This document shows positions 6,045-10,002 of a DNA stretch of 10,002 nt, piece after piece. Each line of letters begins with the position of its first letter. Position 1 is the stretch's first letter. The notes beneath the pieces were generated by a model that saw only the letters and a list, made by a program, of their open reading frames with translations, made no database searches and had not been told where the DNA came from. The position numbers and the translations under genes were made by a program. The stretch comes from Fimbriimonadaceae bacterium (GTDB lineage: Bacteria > Armatimonadota > Fimbriimonadia > Fimbriimonadales > Fimbriimonadaceae): the NCBI GenBank assembly GCA_020851885.1, contig JADZBW010000268.1, forward strand, positions 1 through 10,002. Reading direction: 5' to 3'.

Positions 6045-6848
6045 TCAAACGCCATGACTCTCCGGCGGAAGTGCCCGACCTCGCCAAAGGCCGTAGACCA
6101 CGACATATCCCAGGAGTTCCAGACAGAACCACTGCATGGCGGAGAGCCCCCAAAAAGCAGCCGTGTTCTCGCGCAAGAATTCCAGACCAAATCGAGTCGC
6201 TGCAAATAGGACGAGGTAGAGACGCCAGAGGGCGCCTTCCCTGTCAAGCCTCTTCTTGGCGATCAGCAACGTGAGGAAGATGAGCGCGGCCGTGGCGGCG
6301 CTGTAGAGTTGGGTCGGGTGGCGATCCGCCCCATGTTGATGAATTGCCCATGGCAAGTTGCACACGCGGCCGAAGCAACACTCATTGAAATGGCAGCCCA
6401 GTCGGCCGATCGCCTCGCCCGCGGGTAGCGCAAGAGCAAAGTGGTCGCCAGTGGACCTTCGGATTCCAAGCTTCCGCTTGGCGAGAATCACCGCCAGCCA
6501 ACCAACCAGCAAGCCACCAAAGAGCGCCTTTCCTCCGGCTTTGGGATCGAAGAGCACCCACCAGGGAACTTGAATCGGCCAGCCGCTGAAAACGAGTTGG
6601 GTGACCTTTGCGCCCGCGATACCGCCGAGAAACCCAGCGACGGCGACCAAACGCATACCTGAAGTATCGATATTGGCCCCTCGCGCACTCAGCCATAGGA
6701 CGGCCAAGCCAGTGAGGAATCCCAGCCCGGTAAGGAGTTCTCCCAGGCTCACGTCCGCCACCGACGCGATCGGACGCGGTTGCCAATCGTCCGAGCGTCG
6801 ACGATCGAAATTATCAGGCTCCCTCCCCTGATGTTGTCGGGAGGCCAT
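6045..6848 (-). CDS. Lgt-superfamily membrane protein (prolipoprotein diacylglyceryl transferase-like)
   Basis: Lgt transfers diacylglyceryl from phosphatidylglycerol to lipobox cysteines. This 267-residue protein has the Lgt fold signature: GGKALFGGLL (105-114), GRLGCHFNECCFGR (148-161, the counterpart of GRxxNFxNxExxGR), HPTQLY, and RFGLEFLRE (218-226), with about seven membrane spans after a polar basic N-terminus of ~35 residues. It is divergent: the place of E. coli H103 is F110 and that of N146 is C152, while R149, G160 and R218 match conserved Arg/Gly positions. It may therefore be a paralogue with another acceptor or lipid rather than the housekeeping Lgt. I chose the ATG at 6848, 10 nt after the radical SAM stop. 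A TTG at 6866 would overlap that gene by 8 nt but follows AAGGTG by only 1 nt. Co-transcribed with the radical SAM gene. Confidence 0.8.
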   Translation of the reverse strand: MASRQHQGREPDNFDRRRSDDWQPRPIASVADVSLGELLTGLGFLTGLAVLWLSARGANIDTSGMRLVAVAGFLGGIAGAKVTQLVFSGWPIQVPWWVLFDPKAGGKALFGGLLVGWLAVILAKRKLGIRRSTGDHFALALPAGEAIGRLGCHFNECCFGRVCNLPWAIHQHGADRHPTQLYSAATAALIFLTLLIAKKRLDREGALWRLYLVLFAATRFGLEFLRENTAAFWGLSAMQWFCLELLGYVVVYGLWRGRALPPESHGV

Positions 6849-6858
6849 TGGGTTGGAT

Positions 6859-8397
6859 TCAACCAATCACCTTGAGGGAAGGTCCTCGGCCAACAGGAAA
6901 GTCGTTGGCATCTGGAAAAAGCCAGCGCCAGCAGAAGGAGTGGCGTCGCGGATCTTCCTCAAACGTGCCGACATGGACGCAGCACTGGCGAATACGGGCC
7001 TCGTGAAACGTGTGGGCATCCATGAACTGCTTTACGGTAACGCGAAAGGTGCGTTCAGCAAGCTTTTCCACCAATTTCTGGCCCTTGGTCTTGGACCAAA
7101 CAGCTCCGATCAAATCGGTTAGCCCTGGGATGCAGTCGCACATCCGGAACATGTCTCCGGCCAGCTGAATCGCACCGACCTTCTGCTGCTCGCTAAATAC
7201 ACGTTGCAGAACACCAGCCTCGACCAATTCCTTCACGGACTCGCTGGCGTTCTCAAAGGAGATCGTATTGGCAACCAGATGAATCCACTTCTTGAGTTCT
7301 TCGCGCCCTATGAGTTGGGGCAGAGATTTCCATTGGTCGTCTCCCATCCGAATGAGATAGCTGATGTCGCAACAATCCTTGTGCGAACAGGGGAGGGGGA
7401 TGAAATCTTCGGCACCGACGAGGCCGTCGGTCTGACCTCCAAGTCGCGCCAGGACGCCGGTCGGGGTTACTCGAGCCATCGGATCGTAACGTCCCACCCT
7501 TCCCGAGCCAAACATCGGTTGAATGGCAACGCCTGCGCATCGCGGAGTCTCAAGGCCGATCGAGAGGACCTCGCCAACCTCATCTTGGTTCACGCCTTTA
7601 CAGACCGTCATGACGAGGGTCGTGTAGATCCCGCATTCATCAAGTCTTCGGAGGGCGAGCGGCTTTTCTTCGCTAAGGTCTTCGCCACGAAGGGCCACGT
7701 GGGTCGACGGTCGCAACCCATCGAATTGAAGGTAGACCTCGATGCGGCGGCGATGGCGCTGGAGAAATTTGAGAAAGCGATCGTCTTTGGCTATGCGTCG
7801 TCCGTTCGTATTGAGCATCACTCGGGTGACGTTGCGCTCCATCACACGGAGGAGGAGTTCCTCGATGTCCTTGCGCACCGTTGGCTCGCCGCCAGAGATC
7901 ATGACGACGCCGAGCTTTCCGGCCTCCCGATCGAGTATCGAGTCTAAGGTTCGGAGAATATCGGGAATGGTTGGAACCTCACTTTCCTTCGGGGTGCCGG
8001 GAGGGAGGGCCGCCGCATAGCATGTCGGACACGCATAGTTGCAATGCTCGGTGACGTTGAGGAGGAGGATGCAGGTGTGTTGGCCATGACTGGCAGGCAG
8101 ACCTTCTCGGTATCCAAGAGGAAAACCGGCGAAGTTGTCGGCACGGTCGGGAGTTATACGGAGAGTCGGCGTACTCCAACCCTGACGTGACCGCCAGATG
8201 TCCGCGTTCTCTTCATAGAGGCTTTCCGTTTCACCATGGACGGGGCAGAATCGTCTGAGCCAGATCTTGCCGTCGTGGGAAACAAGCATTCCATCGATGA
8301 AGGCACCCGCCGCATTCGACGGCCGGGGTGGACACTGCGGACATCCGGTCCTGGTGTATTCCTCGCTCCGATAGGGACGCGGGGCCAAACCGGGCAT
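6859..8397 (-). CDS. Radical SAM protein, tetraether lipid synthase (Tes/MJ0619)-like
   Basis: Residues 19-55 form a small Cys domain (CPQC at 19-22, CPVHG at 51-55) like the rubredoxin-type N-terminus of Tes proteins. The radical SAM core follows, with C119-C123-C126 (HCNYACPTC) for the SAM-binding 4Fe-4S cluster and ISGGEPTVR (167-175). YLQFDGLRP and IQPMFGSGR are characteristic of the Tes-like family. Extra cysteines at 337/342/343 (PCSHKDCC), 420/422 and 472/473/489 could hold auxiliary clusters. Archaeal Tes joins lipid tails by C-C bonds between unactivated carbons. Bacterial relatives are largely uncharacterised, so a lipid substrate is inference. The 512-residue length fits the family. 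The ATG at 8397 is preceded immediately by an in-frame TAA and has no Shine-Dalgarno. The Lgt-like gene follows 10 nt later, which strengthens the lipid hypothesis. Confidence 0.82.
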   Translation of the reverse strand: MPGLAPRPYRSEEYTRTGCPQCPPRPSNAAGAFIDGMLVSHDGKIWLRRFCPVHGETESLYEENADIWRSRQGWSTPTLRITPDRADNFAGFPLGYREGLPASHGQHTCILLLNVTEHCNYACPTCYAAALPPGTPKESEVPTIPDILRTLDSILDREAGKLGVVMISGGEPTVRKDIEELLLRVMERNVTRVMLNTNGRRIAKDDRFLKFLQRHRRRIEVYLQFDGLRPSTHVALRGEDLSEEKPLALRRLDECGIYTTLVMTVCKGVNQDEVGEVLSIGLETPRCAGVAIQPMFGSGRVGRYDPMARVTPTGVLARLGGQTDGLVGAEDFIPLPCSHKDCCDISYLIRMGDDQWKSLPQLIGREELKKWIHLVANTISFENASESVKELVEAGVLQRVFSEQQKVGAIQLAGDMFRMCDCIPGLTDLIGAVWSKTKGQKLVEKLAERTFRVTVKQFMDAHTFHEARIRQCCVHVGTFEEDPRRHSFCWRWLFPDANDFPVGRGPSLKVIG

Positions 8398-8439
8398 GGG
8401 TTACTATTCCCGATTTCTGAGAACGGAATCCTCCCGCAG

Positions 8440-8459
8440 GGTCTCAATGTCTTGAGACC
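8440..8459. promoter_or_regulatory. Perfect inverted repeat in divergent promoter region, candidate operator
   Basis: GGTCTCAA and TTGAGACC are exact 8-bp inverted arms around a 4-nt centre (TGTC). The site lies between the divergent radical SAM (start 8397) and redoxin (start 8510) genes, ~43 nt and ~50 nt from the two start codons. No T-tract follows on either strand, so a regulator site is more likely than a terminator. The cognate regulator is unknown. Confidence 0.45.
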
Positions 8460-8509
8460 GATGGGAATTCATCGATTTGGCTTAACTTGACGGGACCTCA
8501 AACGTCAGA

Positions 8510-9076
8510 ATGAGAACCATGCTTGCGGCGCTCCTTGGAATCACGCTCATCGGACAAAGACCTATCTCGGACGCGGTCTGCGTCGACTTGAAGGGGCAAC
8601 AGGTGGTTCCGCTGAACAGCCGGGCGAAGTCGAGTAGCCGGGCGACGGTGCTGATCTTCTATTTGGCTCATTGCCCAATTTCGCAGAAGCTGACGCCCGA
8701 GATCAATCGCGTCTTTCAAGAGTTCTCTCCCAAAGGCGTGCAGTTCTACATGATCCACGAAGATCTCACGCTGAGTTCCAGCGAAGTTGCCCAAGAGGCG
8801 AAGAACTTCGGCCTTCTACCACCCATCTTGATCGACAAATGGCGAACTCAGATGAAGCGATCCGGGGCGAAAATCAGCCCGGAAGCAGTGGTCTATGACG
8901 GCGGGCTGCGCATGATCTATCGGGGTCGGATCAGCGACCAATTCTTCGATCTCGGGAAGATGCGACCCAAAGTGACCAAGAGAGACTTACGCGATGCGAT
9001 TATCGAAGCGATTGCCGGAACTTCGACCGGGGTGAGATCGACGGCCGCCGTGGGATGCGTGCTGCCGAAGTCCTAA
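8510..9076 (+). CDS. Exported redoxin / thioredoxin-fold protein with CPIS active site
   Basis: The 188-residue protein begins with a short signal-like segment (MRTMLAALLGITLIG). The thioredoxin fold shows the beta-strand plus active-site stretch VLIFYLAHCPISQKLTPE (C55-P-I-S58) and the cis-proline region ISPEAVVYD (P124), then YRGRISDQ, as in redoxin domains of the CPIxN/CPVxN type. Only the first Cys of the usual CxxC is present; other cysteines are C24 and C183, the last in a VGC motif common at the end of this domain. It could be an envelope thiol/peroxide or metallocentre-related protein; no specific substrate can be read. It is transcribed divergently from the radical SAM gene and converges on exoA. 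No clear ribosome site is seen; M4 (8519) is an alternative start. Confidence 0.75.
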   Translation: MRTMLAALLGITLIGQRPISDAVCVDLKGQQVVPLNSRAKSSSRATVLIFYLAHCPISQKLTPEINRVFQEFSPKGVQFYMIHEDLTLSSSEVAQEAKNFGLLPPILIDKWRTQMKRSGAKISPEAVVYDGGLRMIYRGRISDQFFDLGKMRPKVTKRDLRDAIIEAIAGTSTGVRSTAAVGCVLPKS

Positions 9077-9103
9077 TCGATTCGGCGCTTGGCATGACGT
9101 TTC

Positions 9104-9877
9104 TTATAGATCGAAATGAGCGGTCACAAACGTATGGTCGCTCGGCCGCTCGCGTTGCCTTGCCTCGCGGTCGATTTCACAGTCCAAGCACAAGCTTGCG
9201 ATTGGTTCTGTGGCATAGATGTGATCGATCCGCCAGCCGATATTCCGCTTGAATCCATTGGGGACGGTGAAGTCCCAAAAGGTGAAGTGTCCCGGGCCTT
9301 GAGTGAATTTGCGGAACATGTCGGTCAATCCAAAGTCGAGGATGGCGTCCAATCGCGAGAACTCATCAGGGTGATGCCCAACCCCACCGAGTACCTTGGC
9401 CGAGTCAAAGACATCCTCAGGAAATCGAGCAATGTTGATATCTCCCAGCCAGATAAGGGGTTCATCCGGCCGATATCGCTCCTTGAGAAATCGTGCGAAG
9501 CGGTCCAACCATGCCATCTTGTAAACCCACTTATCGCTTCCCACGGTGTTGCCATTTGGAACGTAAGTGTTGATGATCTGAATCCCATCGACTTCGGCGG
9601 AGACGATTCGGCAATCTGAAGGCATGAGATCGTCATCGAATCCGACACGGACATTTTTGAGGGGAGATCGACTCAAGAGGCATACGCCATTCCAAGACTT
9701 CTGCCCATGAATCGCCACATGGTAGCCAAGGTCTTCGAAGTCGCCAACCGGAAACTTGTCATCCTCGACCTTGGTCTCTTGAACCGCCAAGATATCCGGC
9801 TCGTTCTCCGCCAACCAGTCGAGAGTAAGCGGCAGTCTTGCCCTAATCGACGCAGCATTGAATGTCGCGATCTTCAT
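9104..9877 (-). CDS. xthA: Exodeoxyribonuclease III / AP endonuclease (ExoIII/APE1 family)
   Basis: The enzyme cuts DNA 5' to abasic sites and removes 3' blocking groups in base-excision repair, with 3'-5' exonuclease activity on duplex DNA. Its 257 residues are close to the 268 of E. coli XthA. Catalytic and metal positions are present: N7 (FNAAS), E34 (QETK), Y105 in the YVPNG segment, D146 and N148 (GDINIA), D218-H219 (RIDHI) and D247-H248 (PSDH). The opening reads FNAAS instead of the common WNVNS, a known family variant that keeps N7. GS.K..YK.AWLD (113-125) and FTFWDF (198-203) are further ExoIII marks. The ATG has no obvious Shine-Dalgarno. It converges on the redoxin gene with a 27-bp gap. 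Confidence 0.93.
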   Translation of the reverse strand: MKIATFNAASIRARLPLTLDWLAENEPDILAVQETKVEDDKFPVGDFEDLGYHVAIHGQKSWNGVCLLSRSPLKNVRVGFDDDLMPSDCRIVSAEVDGIQIINTYVPNGNTVGSDKWVYKMAWLDRFARFLKERYRPDEPLIWLGDINIARFPEDVFDSAKVLGGVGHHPDEFSRLDAILDFGLTDMFRKFTQGPGHFTFWDFTVPNGFKRNIGWRIDHIYATEPIASLCLDCEIDREARQRERPSDHTFVTAHFDL

Positions 9878-10002
9878 CGCGCTGATTTTACTGCCCGCCC
9901 GATATCGCCAGCATCAATCGAATCACAAGCGGAAGCTAATGTCCCACTTTGGCAAGATCAAATCGGGCAATGGGTTCTTTCCCGGGCGCAAAGACACGGA
10001 CC

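Noticed and set aside
5888..6247. 119-codon minus-strand frame running from inside the Lgt-like gene into the downstream gap.
   Set aside because: Most of it is an alternate frame of the Lgt-like gene; the sequence is Arg/Ser-rich and low in family-like features.
6859..6866. TTG at 6866 as the start of the Lgt-like gene.
   Set aside because: The only Shine-Dalgarno-like sequence (AAGGTG) is 1 nt away, too close; the ATG at 6848 is preferred, though the TTG is not excluded.
7204..7947. 247-codon open frame on the plus strand opposite the radical SAM gene.
   Set aside because: It is antisense to a gene with clear family motifs and shows no recognisable domain; it is a codon-usage shadow.
9077..9103. 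Terminator between the convergent redoxin and exoIII genes.
   Set aside because: Only a 5-bp TCGAT/ATCGA pairing with a ~30-nt loop is visible; too weak to call.
9923..10002. Right-edge partial gene: two minus-strand frames are open to the edge (stops at 9923-9925 and 9936-9938) and one plus-strand ATG at 9939 is open too.
   Set aside because: Only 20-25 codons are visible in each, the three readings conflict, and none has a recognisable domain, so no gene is called.
1..10002. CRISPR array, tRNA or rRNA genes, transposase or integrase genes.
   Set aside because: None was recognised on either strand; the only tandem repeat is the short heptamer array near 1387-1415, which has no spacers.

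Overview
The window is bacterial chromosome of moderately high GC. It is densely coded and mostly on the minus strand. All genes have recognisable household, envelope or transport-type families, and there is no phage, plasmid, rRNA, tRNA or CRISPR signal. Several genes lack a clear Shine-Dalgarno sequence. The mix of a GH76 glycosidase, a CPIS-type redoxin, a tetraether-synthase-like radical SAM enzyme, an Lgt-like enzyme and a heptamer intergenic repeat suggests an environmental heterotroph from a group such as Armatimonadota, Acidobacteriota or Planctomycetota. That placement is inference; no marker gene settles it.

Layout. At the left edge is the 3' end of a plus-strand DUF4142 gene. It converges on a minus-strand pdhA-pdhB pair (2526 to 400), and a shared hairpin (358-384) separates them. 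The two E1 genes are split by a ~105-bp palindromic element built from heptamer repeats. Upstream on the same strand is a likely operon of four genes: zinc-ribbon membrane protein, small membrane protein, acidic amino acid/dicarboxylate:cation symporter, and GH76 glycosidase (5878 to 2807). The first two overlap by ATGA, the next gap is 3 nt, and the last is 25 nt.

Next is a two-gene minus-strand unit (8397 to 6045): a cysteine-rich radical SAM protein of the tetraether lipid synthase (Tes/MJ0619) type, then an Lgt-superfamily membrane protein 10 nt downstream. I regard this as the most interesting part of the window. It pairs a C-C bond-forming lipid-type radical enzyme with a diacylglyceryl-transferase-like enzyme that has lost canonical Lgt residues, so it may be an undescribed membrane-lipid or lipoprotein-anchor modification system.

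A divergent 112-bp intergenic region with a perfect 8-bp-arm palindrome separates this unit from a plus-strand exported thioredoxin-fold (redoxin) gene (8510-9076). That gene converges on a minus-strand exodeoxyribonuclease III gene (9877 to 9104). The last ~125 bases have no gene that can be assigned securely.

Functionally, pdhAB supplies the E1 part of a 2-oxoacid dehydrogenase whose E2 and E3 lie elsewhere. The symporter and GH76 suggest nutrient uptake and mannan or glycan use. ExoIII is base-excision repair. The radical SAM/Lgt-like unit and the redoxin point to envelope chemistry.
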